DNA of 64,000 nt from Clostridia bacterium (GCA_017399695.1 JAFQBK010000002.1:62001-126000); one strand, 5' to 3'. Shown: positions 9,633-19,234, counted from the stretch's first letter. The notes: generated by a model not told the origin, from the sequence alone. Program-made: numbers and translations.

Positions 9633-9662
9633 ATTATATATAAATTATTATATTTTTTTCAA
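9633..9662 (-). promoter_or_regulatory. Promoter of the two-component operon (minus strand)
   Basis: On the minus strand TTGAAA (9662-9657), an 18-bp spacer and TATAAT (9638-9633). It is divergent from the transporter promoter, and the operator repeats lie between the two. Confidence 0.6.
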
Positions 9663-9674
9663 GTAAAATCAGAA

Positions 9675-9716
9675 AAAACCTAATGATTTTGTGTTAAAAC
9701 CTAATGATTTTGTGTT
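9675..9716 (+). promoter_or_regulatory. Tandem 21-bp direct-repeat operator upstream of the transporter operon
   Basis: Two identical 21-bp units (9675-9695 and 9696-9716), each with the core AACCTAATGATTTTGTGTT. The second overlaps the first T residues of the -35 box. A closely similar pair lies at 4777-4818. The head-to-tail arrangement and two-turn spacing are typical of AraC-family activator sites, and the YesN-like gene is next door. Confidence 0.85.
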
Positions 9717-9744
9717 GAAAAAGTAAAAAAATAATTGATATAAT
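9715..9744 (+). promoter_or_regulatory. Promoter of the transporter and surface-protein operon
   Basis: TTGAAA (9715-9720), an 18-bp spacer and TATAAT (9739-9744). The -35 is merged with the 3' end of the second operator repeat. The first gene starts about 140 bp downstream, leaving a long A/T-rich leader. Confidence 0.7.
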
Positions 9745-9884
9745 TATTGATAGATACATGTATTCTTTTATTAAAATTTGTTCAATTTGTACAAAAAATG
9801 ATAAGGATCGAAAAAAGGACAAAAGATGGAAGAAGACACTTTGCTAACAGCAAAAATTAATATTTAAAGGAGAGAATTTATGCG

Positions 9885-10832
9885 ATGAAACTTGCAAAGG
9901 ATGCAAAAGATTTAAGGATGCATAAACGCCGTGGACCAACAAAACGCGAGTGGTCGCTTTATGCGATGTGTGCTGTTCCCGTACTGTTGGTTTTAGTGTT
10001 TAATTATTTGCCAATGTACGGCCTGATAATTGCATTTAAAAATTATAAATACAGTTTGGGAATTTTTGGCAGTGAATGGGTAGGCTTTCGAAACTTTGAG
10101 TTTTTTGTGACCTCGTCAGACTTTATTCGTCTTGTGAGAAATACGGTTGGCCTCAATGCGATTTTCATTGTGTTTGGTATTGTTTGTGCGGTTATTTTAT
10201 CTATTATGCTTTATGAGCTGAAAAGCCGCCTCGCTACGAAGATTTTTCAGACGACACTTTTAACGCCGCACTTTTTATCCTGGGTTATTGTATCGTATAT
10301 GCTGTATGGATTTTTGCACCCGCAATATGGTATCTTAAACGGCTTTATGGAAAACACCTTACATATCCAGCCACTGGATTGGTATGCGACGCCGAGCGTA
10401 TGGCCGTTTATCTTAACGATTGCATCCATCTGGAAGCACGTGGCAATGGACTCCATTTTGTATTATGCGGCACTGATGGGCATCGATAGCAGTTTGATAG
10501 AAGCAGCGCGTATTGATGGAGCCGGCAAATTTAAGATTTATCGCTACATTATATTACCGGAATTGGTATCGCTCATTACCATCCTGACGATAATGAAAAT
10601 CGGTAACATTTTCCGTGCAGATTTTGGTCTGTTCTATCAGTTGCCACGCGATATTGGTATTTTGTATCCCACCACGGATGTTATTGATACCTATATTTTC
10701 CGTACGATGCGTGTGATTGGTGATATGGGAATGTCTTCGGCTGTTGGATTTTTACAGAGCCTTGTTGGTTTTGTGCTGGTTGTTGCGACCAACTATGTAT
10801 CCAAAAAAGTCTCTGATACCAGCTTGTTCTAG
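9885..10832 (+). CDS. LplB-like sugar ABC transporter permease
   Basis: 315 residues, integral membrane protein with about six hydrophobic segments. It resembles the LplB/YteP-type permeases that import oligosaccharides (opening FNYLPMYGLIIAFKNYK; coupling loop EAARIDGAGKFKIYRYIILPEL). It should pair with the next permease. No ATPase gene is in the locus, as usual for this group, which shares an MsmX-type ATPase encoded elsewhere. The translational start is odd: AAAGGAG (9866-9872) is best spaced for the ATG at 9880, which opens a two-codon ORF (ATG CGA TGA) overlapping the real ATG at 9885. First gene of a probable operon reaching to 35820. Confidence 0.93.
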   Translation: MKLAKDAKDLRMHKRRGPTKREWSLYAMCAVPVLLVLVFNYLPMYGLIIAFKNYKYSLGIFGSEWVGFRNFEFFVTSSDFIRLVRNTVGLNAIFIVFGIVCAVILSIMLYELKSRLATKIFQTTLLTPHFLSWVIVSYMLYGFLHPQYGILNGFMENTLHIQPLDWYATPSVWPFILTIASIWKHVAMDSILYYAALMGIDSSLIEAARIDGAGKFKIYRYIILPELVSLITILTIMKIGNIFRADFGLFYQLPRDIGILYPTTDVIDTYIFRTMRVIGDMGMSSAVGFLQSLVGFVLVVATNYVSKKVSDTSLF

Positions 10833-10844
10833 GGGGGTGAAGAT

Positions 10845-11726
10845 ATGAAAAAGAAAAGTTTGCTTGGACAGACATTGCTGATGCTCGCCTTTACGGTGCT
10901 ATGTGTTTTGTTCATTATGCCGTTTGTACTTTTGGTGAGTGTATCCTTTTCAAAGGAAGCAGATATTGCGATGAATGGTTATAAGTTTTGGCCGGAGAAT
11001 TTTGATTTAAGCGCATATAGCTACATATTTAAGAATCCAACGACGATTCTGAATGCGTATAAGGTTACAGCGTTTTATTCCATTGCAGCAACGGTTTTAA
11101 GCCTCTTTCTTCAGTCGCTGATGGCATATCCGCTTTCTTGGGGTAGAATGCGCGGGAGAAATTTTATTTCCTTCTTCTTGTATTTTACAATGTTATTTTC
11201 CGGCGGCATGGTACCGACTTACATTTTGTTAACACAGTATATGCACCTGGACAATACCATCTGGATCTATATTATTCCCGGATTGATCAGCCCGTGGAAC
11301 ATATTTATGATACGGACATTTTTCAACAGCTTGCCGTATGAAATCTATGAATCGTCCGTGATTGATGGCGCAAGCGAATTCCGCATCTATCTTCAGATGG
11401 CAATGCCCCTTTCCAAACCGGTGCTTGCGACACTCGCACTGATGACCTTTTTAGGAAAGTGGAACGACTGGAACACCTCGCTGATGTATATTGACAACAG
11501 TGAGTTATTCAGTCTTCAGTATTTGTTGCAGAAAATATTAAAGGACATAACCCTCCTACAGCAGATGGAGGAATCGGGCCTTGGAATGATAAATGCGGCA
11601 CAGATTCCATCGGAAACCGTTCGTATGGCGATGGCGATTGTTGTTGCCGGTCCAGCCCTTGTTATCTTCCCGTTCTTCCAGAAATACTTTGTCAAAGGTA
11701 TGACGGTAGGTTCAGTCAAAGGTTAA
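10845..11726 (+). CDS. LplC/YtcP-like sugar ABC transporter permease
   Basis: 293 residues, about six membrane segments, partner of the preceding permease. Conserved features are the N-terminal LLMLAFTVLCVLFIMPFVLLVSV, the inner loop YESSVIDGASEFRIYLQMAMPLSKPVLATL containing the EAA-type coupling motif, and the C terminus FFQKYFVKGMTVGSVKG, which is typical of the YtcP/LplC group. It starts 12 bp after the previous stop behind AGGGGGGTGA. Together the two form the channel for oligosaccharides delivered by the lipoprotein encoded next. Confidence 0.93.
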   Translation: MKKKSLLGQTLLMLAFTVLCVLFIMPFVLLVSVSFSKEADIAMNGYKFWPENFDLSAYSYIFKNPTTILNAYKVTAFYSIAATVLSLFLQSLMAYPLSWGRMRGRNFISFFLYFTMLFSGGMVPTYILLTQYMHLDNTIWIYIIPGLISPWNIFMIRTFFNSLPYEIYESSVIDGASEFRIYLQMAMPLSKPVLATLALMTFLGKWNDWNTSLMYIDNSELFSLQYLLQKILKDITLLQQMEESGLGMINAAQIPSETVRMAMAIVVAGPALVIFPFFQKYFVKGMTVGSVKG

Positions 11727-11784
11727 TATTCACCTAACATGGTGGTTCAATATAAGTAATTAATAAACGGAAAGGATGGATTTT

Positions 11785-13224
11785 ATGAAGAACTTGAAAA
11801 AAATTATTTCGTTGGCAATGGTATTTGTAATGATGTTTGCTTTGGCGGCTTGTCAGGGCGCAGAGACCGGAAGCGAGGGCAGTGTAACACTGACTTGGAT
11901 GCTTCCGCTTTCTGAGCAGCCGGATGAGGAAATGATTGAGGCAGCAGTGAATGAAATTACAGAGAAAGAAATTGGTGCAAAAGTTGACCTTATTTGTATT
12001 GATGGTTCCGCTTATCAGGAGCGTATGAATATGAATATGGCGGCTGGAAAAGATTTCGATATCTGCTTTACCGGATATGTAAATAAATACCAGGACGCAG
12101 TGTATAATGGCGGACTTTTAGAGTTGGATGACCTTTTAAAGACGGCAGCACCGGATTTGGTAGAAAGTATGCCCGAGTATGCATGGGAGGTTTCCAAAAT
12201 CAACGGTTCTATTTATGCTGTTCCGAACCTGCAGGGCTTTGCGCCTCCGACCAGCGTTTGGTTCTTTAAGGATTTAACGGATAAATACGGTTTTGACCCG
12301 TCTGCTATCACGCATATTGAAGATTGTGAGCCTTATTTTGAAAAACTGAAGCAGAATGAACCGAACATTATTCCACTTCGTTTGGACTATGGCGTACAGC
12401 ATTGGGTTACTCCTGTTTGGGAGCGCATCACCAACGGTTTGGTAATCCGCAGCGACGGAAGTTCTAAAAAAGTAGAAATTGAGTTTGATGTTCCTGAGTA
12501 CAAAGAGGGCGTTGCAAAATGCTATGAGTGGTATCAAAAGGGCTATATCCGTTCTGATTTAATCAGTGCAACCTCTGAAGAGGCGGAATTCAAGGCAGGT
12601 AAATTCGCAGCCCATGGCTCCGGATGGCTACCGGGCGCAGAAGCGACCCAAGCCGAAATTTACAACAGAGATGTTGCTATTACTCCGATTATGGAGCCGT
12701 ATATGACAAAAGCTCTGTCAACGGCAGCAATGACTGGTATTGGCAAAAATTCGAAAAATCCGGAAAAAGCACTTCAGTTAATTGAACTTGTGAATACAAA
12801 CAAAGAATTAATCAATTTGCTTTCTATCGGTATTGAAGATAAGCATTATACTTTAGATGAAAACGGAAAATACATGTTAATCGAGAATAGCGGTTATGTT
12901 ACGCCGGGCGCTTGGCTCTTCGGTAACCAGTTCATGCAGATTCTGGCGCAGGGTCAGGGAGACAGTGTTTGGGAAGATACTGAGAAAATGAACCTGGAAG
13001 CAAAGGTGTCTCCAATTATCGGTTTTGTTTTGAATACTGACCCGATTAAAAATGAAATTTCTCAGGTGGCAGCTGTTACTTCAGAATTCAGCGGAAAATC
13101 TTTTATCGTAAACAATTATGCCGATTATGACAAATTCATGGCCAGATTGAAGGAAGCGGGCATCGAACGTCTCCGCGATGAAGTACAGAAACAGATTGAC
13201 GAATACTGGGCAGCAAATCACTAA
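11785..13224 (+). CDS. LplA-like extracellular solute-binding lipoprotein
   Basis: About 479 residues. A signal sequence ends in the lipobox LAAC, so the mature protein is lipid-anchored outside the membrane. The rest is a family-1-type sugar-binding protein (opening VTLTWMLPLSEQPDEEMIEAAV, internal GFAPPTSVWFFKDLTDKYGFDP). Family members of this size bind oligosaccharides or disaccharide units such as unsaturated galacturonides; the ligand here is unknown. Start ATG 11785 is preferred because AAAGGA (11771-11776) is 8 bp upstream, whereas the ATG at 11776 overlaps that site. It is followed by a stable stem-loop without a U-tract, which may raise its mRNA level over downstream genes. Confidence 0.93.
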   Translation: MKNLKKIISLAMVFVMMFALAACQGAETGSEGSVTLTWMLPLSEQPDEEMIEAAVNEITEKEIGAKVDLICIDGSAYQERMNMNMAAGKDFDICFTGYVNKYQDAVYNGGLLELDDLLKTAAPDLVESMPEYAWEVSKINGSIYAVPNLQGFAPPTSVWFFKDLTDKYGFDPSAITHIEDCEPYFEKLKQNEPNIIPLRLDYGVQHWVTPVWERITNGLVIRSDGSSKKVEIEFDVPEYKEGVAKCYEWYQKGYIRSDLISATSEEAEFKAGKFAAHGSGWLPGAEATQAEIYNRDVAITPIMEPYMTKALSTAAMTGIGKNSKNPEKALQLIELVNTNKELINLLSIGIEDKHYTLDENGKYMLIENSGYVTPGAWLFGNQFMQILAQGQGDSVWEDTEKMNLEAKVSPIIGFVLNTDPIKNEISQVAAVTSEFSGKSFIVNNYADYDKFMARLKEAGIERLRDEVQKQIDEYWAANH

Positions 13225-13237
13225 GGTGGGAGTTTCT

Positions 13238-13266
13238 CTGCGGCAGTGTGATTAACACTGTCGCAG
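13238..13266 (+). promoter_or_regulatory. Intercistronic stem-loop after the solute-binding protein gene
   Basis: CTGCGGCAGTGT (13238-13249) pairs over 12 positions (one G-U) with ACACTGTCGCAG (13255-13266). No U-tract follows, so it is more likely an mRNA-stabilising or partial-attenuation element than a full terminator. Confidence 0.65.
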
Positions 13267-13294
13267 GGATAATGGATATTCGAGAGGTGGAAAA

Positions 13295-16200
13295 ATGAAA
13301 AGATTATCAGCAATATTATTGATGACTCTCTTCTGTGTTAGTGCAGTTTTTCCTGTTTGTAGCGGAACGGTTCAGGCGTCCTCAAACCTCACCTATACAG
13401 AGGATTTCAGCGGAGTTACGGCTGCACATATCACAAGCGGCACCTACACAGCCGCAAATGGCGCGACGCTTACATTTTCGAACAATGATTCGTCGGGCAG
13501 CCATACACTGACGATGGATGAGGGTGCTTTAAAAGCAACTTCCTATACAGATGACAAGGGATTCATGGTGACCTACACGTTGCCCACGGCTGTTACCGGA
13601 AAGGTTACGGTGGATTTTGACTTCCGTATGGGCAAAATGACGGAAAGCGGTATGGTAGCAATGCCTGGAGCCGGCGGTCACTACAGCAACAAACGAATCC
13701 AGATTTTTGATGATTTGAGCAGAGAAATGTGCAACTGGGGCTTTAATAATACGACCTTAGCGTTTATTAACAGCCGTGACTCAGCATCGGTTTGTACGAA
13801 TTGTGATACAGCAGTAGGTAAATTTAGTGGTTCTCCTACCGCAAACTATAGCCATAGCAGTATGACCACACTGCGTGCAATTTTAGATACGGAAAATGGT
13901 ACCGTTGAGGGCGGTTCTGTGATTGATGGAACCTATACACATCTTCAGAGCCAATTTGGTCACAGCGCAGGTCATGATGTTGTGTTAGAACAAATAACAG
14001 AAAACTGCAGTGGTGTGAACTCGATTACCTTTAAGTTGTATCCGCAAGGAGGTTCGGGAACCGGCTTGTATACTTGCACTTGGCTTGACAATATTACTGT
14101 AACGAATGTTGTTGAGCAAGCGGAAGTGCCTTCTGTTACTTATACTGAGGATTTTAGCGCAGTGGCGGCGACGCATATTACAAACGGCACCTATACAGCA
14201 GCCGACGGCGCAACGCTGACTTTTGCAAACAGCGACACAACCAACGCAACATTAACTGTCGTGGATGGCGTTTTAAAGGCGACCGCAACGCAGGGTGCGG
14301 GTTGGACTGTGACCTACACCGTGCCGGAGGCAGTTACCGGTAAGGTGAAAGTGGATTTTGATTTCCGTATGGGAATCATAAGCAACAATGCGGAAGCAGC
14401 CTTAGCAAATGGACATTACAGTAACAAGCGATTTCTAATTAAAGATGAAAACGGAAATGACATGTGCAACTGGGGCTTTAACAAAGCGAACCTTGCCTAT
14501 ATCAACAGTCGTGACACGCAGTCAGTGTGCGTAACTTGTGAGACGGCAATGGAAAAATTCAGCGGCTCTCCCACAGCGTCATTTAGCCACAGTAGCGCGA
14601 CCACATTGCGTGCGATTTTGGATACGGATGCTGATACGGTAGAGGGCGGTGCTGTGATTAACGGAACCTACACTCACCTGAGAAACCAGTTCGGACACAC
14701 TACCGGTCATGATGCTGTATTCAAACAGGTAACAGCAAATTGTGGCGGTGTGAAATCCATCACCTTCCAGTTATTCGCACAGGATGGCTCTGGCGGTGGC
14801 GAGACCTTTATTTATCTGGATAACATTTCTGTAAGCAATGGTATGGGTGAGGGATCCGGCGATGGCGGCGAGTCTGGTGACGGCGGCGAGTCCGGCGATG
14901 GCGGCGAGTCTGGTGATGGCGGTGAGTCCGGCGATGGCGGCGAGTCTGGTGACGGCGGTGAGTCCGGTGATGGCGGCGAGTCTGGTGACGGCGGTGAGTC
15001 CGGTGATGGCGGAGAGTCTGGAGACGGCGGCGAGGAAGAACCGGGCGATACAATGCTCTATGAAAATTTTGGTGCAGATGCTCTTGAGGGAAAGGGTATT
15101 GGCGGTATTGCAGAGTGGATCAACGGAGGAAATTCCTCCTTATTCAGCAACTTTACTCATGCATTTACCGTAAAAGAAAGATTTTATGAAGCTTTTCCTG
15201 TTGAAGTAAGCGGAACCTCGTACAGCGGTATTGCTACGGAAGCAGATGAAGCCGTGCTGTATGAAAATGCACTTTTAGAGAACAATGGTTATTTGTCGGA
15301 AACTGCCAACTGGGCAAAAATCGAGAACGGACGTTTAAAAATTACCAGAAAGCAGAATCCCTACGATGTCGTTGTAAACGGAAACCAGCAAACGAAGGAA
15401 TGGAACACGAACAAGCGCTCGATGAAATATGTTCTCGATTTTCCTGATATTAGCCGAGGTGTAGGTCGTGTTGCTTTCGACCTCGAATTTGACCAGGTTT
15501 CAAGCAGTTGGGATAACGGGTTTGTTGAACTCTATGATAGCAACAATAGCCGCGTGATGCTTATGGGTATGTTTAATAAGGGAATTGTTTTTTATGTACC
15601 GGGCGCTACACAGGCATGGACCGAGTGTCCGTTGGGTAGCTTTGGAAACGCTGTAAACCACAGATATGAATTGATATTTGATCTTACAAATGATAAAGCG
15701 ACTGCTTATGTTGACGGTATGTTATGGACGGAGCACAATTTTACGGGAGTAGATATTGCGTATATGGTAATCAGACCGCAGCAGACGCTTGAATGGACGG
15801 TTCCCAATGAACCTGCGACTTTCTATTTTGATAATTTTGAAATAGGAAATATTGCTCGTCCGAGTTACAGTTGTAATCTTACTGATGTGGCGGATGTCAC
15901 AAAGGTTTCTCCGGAATTTGTGCCGACGATTACATTCACAACGCCGATTACATCTGCAACTGCATCTAAACTGGTGTTGTATAAGAATGGCGTTTTGGTA
16001 GAGAAACCGAAAATTTTATTTGATGCAGAGGTTGATCCCAAAAAGGTAGTTATTCAGGAGGCTCTTGAGAATTCGGCAGCGTACGAAATTGTGGTTCCTG
16101 ATGGATTGACAGATAAAGCATGGGTGCCGCTGAATAGCGGAAGTTTCTCTTTCCGTACGGTTCACGAGTCCTTGGGTATTCAACAAGATTCCGTCAGTGT

Positions 16201-16480
16201 TCCGGCGTATGTACAGAATCAGCCCTATACAGCATCAGCTGTATGCACGAACTTAGCGAATAGCCCACAACAAGTAAGCCTGATTGTAGCCCTTTATGAT
16301 GGTGAGGGCAGAATGGTTGCTATTGATATGCTGTCAAAGATTTTAGCTGCGCAAGAAAGCTCGGTCTCGTTTAGCGTAACCTTAGCAGCTTCCGAACTTG
16401 CCGGTCTCACGCCGGAAGTATATTTATGGGAAAACTATCAAACGATGCGTTCGATTATGCCGTATGGTAGCGGACAGTAA
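13295..16480 (+). CDS. Secreted protein with two copies of an unrecognised CxxC module and an (SGDGGE)10 linker
   Basis: 1061 residues. The signal peptide probably ends near residue 29 (VQA-SS). Two tandem homologous modules span about 32-273 and 281-516. Each carries HYSNKR, W-G-F-N, I-N-S-R-D, a C-x-x-C pair, TLRAILDT, TVEGG, FGH...H and ylDNI. A linker of ten SGDGGE hexapeptides (521-580) follows. Then come a probable concanavalin-like beta-sandwich (about 590-860; WDNGFVELYD, TFYFDNFEIG), an Ig-like segment and a C-terminal domain ending VYLWENYQTMRSIMPY, which resembles the ends of two later proteins. No catalytic motif is seen. It may be a surface glycan-binding protein. It has no anchor of its own and could associate with S-layer-linked neighbours. 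The module also occurs twice in the protein at 24997. Confidence 0.8.
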   Translation: MKRLSAILLMTLFCVSAVFPVCSGTVQASSNLTYTEDFSGVTAAHITSGTYTAANGATLTFSNNDSSGSHTLTMDEGALKATSYTDDKGFMVTYTLPTAVTGKVTVDFDFRMGKMTESGMVAMPGAGGHYSNKRIQIFDDLSREMCNWGFNNTTLAFINSRDSASVCTNCDTAVGKFSGSPTANYSHSSMTTLRAILDTENGTVEGGSVIDGTYTHLQSQFGHSAGHDVVLEQITENCSGVNSITFKLYPQGGSGTGLYTCTWLDNITVTNVVEQAEVPSVTYTEDFSAVAATHITNGTYTAADGATLTFANSDTTNATLTVVDGVLKATATQGAGWTVTYTVPEAVTGKVKVDFDFRMGIISNNAEAALANGHYSNKRFLIKDENGNDMCNWGFNKANLAYINSRDTQSVCVTCETAMEKFSGSPTASFSHSSATTLRAILDTDADTVEGGAVINGTYTHLRNQFGHTTGHDAVFKQVTANCGGVKSITFQLFAQDGSGGGETFIYLDNISVSNGMGEGSGDGGESGDGGESGDGGESGDGGESGDGGESGDGGESGDGGESGDGGESGDGGESGDGGEEEPGDTMLYENFGADALEGKGIGGIAEWINGGNSSLFSNFTHAFTVKERFYEAFPVEVSGTSYSGIATEADEAVLYENALLENNGYLSETANWAKIENGRLKITRKQNPYDVVVNGNQQTKEWNTNKRSMKYVLDFPDISRGVGRVAFDLEFDQVSSSWDNGFVELYDSNNSRVMLMGMFNKGIVFYVPGATQAWTECPLGSFGNAVNHRYELIFDLTNDKATAYVDGMLWTEHNFTGVDIAYMVIRPQQTLEWTVPNEPATFYFDNFEIGNIARPSYSCNLTDVADVTKVSPEFVPTITFTTPITSATASKLVLYKNGVLVEKPKILFDAEVDPKKVVIQEALENSAAYEIVVPDGLTDKAWVPLNSGSFSFRTVHESLGIQQDSVSVPAYVQNQPYTASAVCTNLANSPQQVSLIVALYDGEGRMVAIDMLSKILAAQESSVSFSVTLAASELAGLTPEVYLWENYQTMRSIMPYGSGQ
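14855..15034 (+). repeat. 18-bp tandem repeat encoding (SGDGGE)10
   Basis: Ten 18-bp units in frame, varying mainly at third positions (GAT/GAC, TCT/TCC, GGC/GGT). They encode a flexible acidic Gly-rich linker between the repeated modules and the beta-sandwich. Copy number may vary between strains. Confidence 0.95.
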
Positions 16481-16496
16481 AAGGAGGTAAGAAATA

Positions 16497-19223
16497 GTGA
16501 ACAGATTGAAAAAGTTATTTGCCATTCTCACGACCCTTGCCTTGTTGGTGACAATATTACCGTTGGCACCTATTTCTGCTGATGCTGCCACAGTCAAGAC
16601 AGATTTAGTGCAACTGATGTTGGATTTGGGTATTTACGAAACTACGGATGATATGCATTATGAAAATGAGCTGATTACGAGAGAAGAATTAGCGTCTTTG
16701 CTGTCTGTATTTTACGGATTGACCGAGGATTCCTATCCGGGAGAAACCATATTTGAGGATGTGGTAGAAGGGTGGTCCAGCGGTCATATCATGACGATGG
16801 TAAACTATGGTTTGATGAGTGGATATACTGACGGCTTATTCCGTCCAAAATCCAATGTTACATTTGAAGTAGCGGTAAAGACCTTAGTTTCCATTACAGG
16901 CTATGATTTTCTCGCTCAGCACAAGGGCGGCTTCCCGGAAGGGTATTTTCAAGTGGCATCCGACCTTGATATCTTAAAAAATATTGGTAGCTTCAACAGA
17001 ACAGAACCGATTACTCGCGGTGAGTTTACAAAACTTTTGTATAACACATTAAATGTTCCTGTCTTAAAGCAGGTAACTGCAGGAGACCGCAACGAATTTA
17101 AGAGTGAAACCGGTGAAACAATTCTGACAGAGAACTTACATATCTATCAGGGCAAAGGAATGCTGAACGGACTGCCTTATGTTGAGTTGGGTTATGGTAA
17201 GGGCGCCGGAAAAGGAAAAATCAAAGTTGGTAACACCTTATATGAGTGCGACTTTGATGTTTATGATTTCCTGGGTCAGCAAGTGACTTTCTATTACCAT
17301 CAGGATGATGACAGCCTTTACGGTGAAGTTCTTCATTTGGAATCAAAAAGTAAGGAAGAAGAATGCGTTACGGTGGATGCAAAGGATATTCTTTCGTTTG
17401 CAAACCGAACCTTTACTTATGAAGAAGAGAACAAAACCAAGACGATTTCGCTGCCGATTGACTTTATGTTGATTTTTAACGGTAAGCGTCTAACCAATTA
17501 TACTGCAGCACACTTAATGCCAAAGCAAGGTAATGTTCGTTTCTGTGATACGGATTCTGATGGCATTTATGACAAAGTCATTGTTACGTATGAGATAAAC
17601 TATCGTGTAGACTCTATCGAAGAAAGCTCGGGAGAACTTTATGTTACGGATGCAAACGGAAAAACACCTCTCAAGCTGAATGCGGATAGCAGCGATTATT
17701 TCTATTATGTAACAGACAGAGGTCTTGCATATAACATCCACGATTTGCAGAAAAATGATGTCATCAGTATTGCTGCAGACCAACTGAATCTCACAACGGG
17801 TGAGGTTCTCCAGACAAGCCGTGTATATCATATCCAAAGAGCAAGCAGTTATGTCAGCGGTAGGGTTACGGAATGGGATGGAGAGATCCTCTATGTGAAT
17901 GACGCTGCCTATACAAAATCAGAGGAACTAGCTTTGATGGGAAAGACAGTAGTTACGGGTAACAGCTACACCTTCTATCTCAACTACTTGGGTTGGATTG
18001 TTGATTTTGAAGCCGGAATTTCTGATGCAAAATACGGTATTTTGACGGGAATTGATACCGAAGGCAGTCTTGATACAACGACAAAACTCCGTATTTTTAC
18101 TCAGGATGATGAATTTTCTGTGTTTGAGTGTTCTGATAAGCTGTGGATTGACGGTGTAAGGAAAAAAGATTACAACGAAATAAACGCTTATCTGAAAAAT
18201 TCTTCTACTGAATTTCGGAACAGAGCGAAAATGAATGTGGAAGATGGTATGGATTTGCCGAATAACATCTGGCAGCTGGTGAAATATACTGTGACAGAGG
18301 ATGGAGAGCTGAATGAATTAGATACGATTGTTGAGAATGCCGTACCCTCGAAAAATGACCTGACACATTATAAAACCAAGCCCGTAATAGCGACTTCCTG
18401 GGTCAATGGTAATATAGGTGTTATCAATATGGGTCAGGAAGAACGCTACGGTCTTGCTGACGATGTCATCATTTTCTCGATTGATACAGCTCCCTCGGAG
18501 GACGAGGATTATACCATTTTCTCTCGTGCGTCGATCGGTGGAACCAGTGAGATGATGTTCTTCTTTGATGCAGATGACATGAATATTTCTAAGTTGATGA
18601 TTCGTGCAGAAGAGGGCGCCGGTGCAAAGATTTCCGGCTACGAAACTTCTAATGTTATGTTATTCGAGGGCAAAAAGACCATCATCGGTAAAGAAGGAAC
18701 TACTTGTGAATGTATTTACGGTGTAAAACTGCTTGATGGTACAAAAGTGTCCTTGGAAATGGAGGAGAGCTTTGACCTCGCGAATGTTCTTCCTGGAGAT
18801 ATTCTTCGTTGGAAAACAGATTCGAAGGGCAAAACCATAAGCATACAAAAGGCGCTGATTCGTTCCGACAGTACACTTGGTGAATATACCAAGGATAGCA
18901 ACGAAGGTTGGGAAGGTCAGTTTGGTGGCCAGTTGCGCTTGAACTATGGTCGTGCAGAAGCGATCAGCAAAGACTACTTGATGATTCGCTTTGACATGGA
19001 AACGGGGGCCTTTAACCTTGACGATGGTGGTCGCTTTATTGATGAAACCGTAAAAACAAGCAGTTTGGGTAAGATTTATGTTTTTGATACAGCTAAAAAT
19101 AAAGTTCGTGAAGGTAGTGTATCAGACATTCGTACTGCACGAAAATATGGAGCAAGTGATGCAGATATGCTGGTGAGCTATTTTGCCGGTTGGTCACAGA
19201 AAGCTCTTGTTATCTATCGTTAG
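16497..19223 (+). CDS. S-layer-homology domain surface protein
   Basis: 908 residues. A signal peptide ends near ISADA-A (about residue 31). SLH repeats occupy about 33-215, with recognisable units around FEDVVEGWSSGHIMTMVNYGLMSGY..LFRPKSNVTFEVAVKTL and ITRGEFTKLLYNTL. These bind cell-wall polysaccharide and hold the protein on the surface. The remaining ~690 residues are beta-rich and I do not recognise them; no glycosidase motif is visible. The start is GTG 16497, 8 bp after AAGGAGGT. It lies 16 bp after the previous gene and 11 bp before the next, so it is in the middle of the operon. A scaffold or binding protein for polysaccharide capture is the likely role, by context only. Confidence 0.82.
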   Translation: MNRLKKLFAILTTLALLVTILPLAPISADAATVKTDLVQLMLDLGIYETTDDMHYENELITREELASLLSVFYGLTEDSYPGETIFEDVVEGWSSGHIMTMVNYGLMSGYTDGLFRPKSNVTFEVAVKTLVSITGYDFLAQHKGGFPEGYFQVASDLDILKNIGSFNRTEPITRGEFTKLLYNTLNVPVLKQVTAGDRNEFKSETGETILTENLHIYQGKGMLNGLPYVELGYGKGAGKGKIKVGNTLYECDFDVYDFLGQQVTFYYHQDDDSLYGEVLHLESKSKEEECVTVDAKDILSFANRTFTYEEENKTKTISLPIDFMLIFNGKRLTNYTAAHLMPKQGNVRFCDTDSDGIYDKVIVTYEINYRVDSIEESSGELYVTDANGKTPLKLNADSSDYFYYVTDRGLAYNIHDLQKNDVISIAADQLNLTTGEVLQTSRVYHIQRASSYVSGRVTEWDGEILYVNDAAYTKSEELALMGKTVVTGNSYTFYLNYLGWIVDFEAGISDAKYGILTGIDTEGSLDTTTKLRIFTQDDEFSVFECSDKLWIDGVRKKDYNEINAYLKNSSTEFRNRAKMNVEDGMDLPNNIWQLVKYTVTEDGELNELDTIVENAVPSKNDLTHYKTKPVIATSWVNGNIGVINMGQEERYGLADDVIIFSIDTAPSEDEDYTIFSRASIGGTSEMMFFFDADDMNISKLMIRAEEGAGAKISGYETSNVMLFEGKKTIIGKEGTTCECIYGVKLLDGTKVSLEMEESFDLANVLPGDILRWKTDSKGKTISIQKALIRSDSTLGEYTKDSNEGWEGQFGGQLRLNYGRAEAISKDYLMIRFDMETGAFNLDDGGRFIDETVKTSSLGKIYVFDTAKNKVREGSVSDIRTARKYGASDADMLVSYFAGWSQKALVIYR

Positions 19224-19234
19224 GAGGGGTGCGC

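Noticed and set aside
11776..11784. ATG 11776 as the start of the solute-binding protein
   Set aside because: It overlaps the Shine-Dalgarno site that serves ATG 11785.
14855..15034. CRISPR-like array
   Set aside because: Repeats are contiguous 18-bp coding units with no spacers.
14808..15053. Arg/His-rich minus-strand frame across the 18-bp repeats
   Set aside because: Arises only from the (SGDGGE) repeat read in reverse; low complexity.
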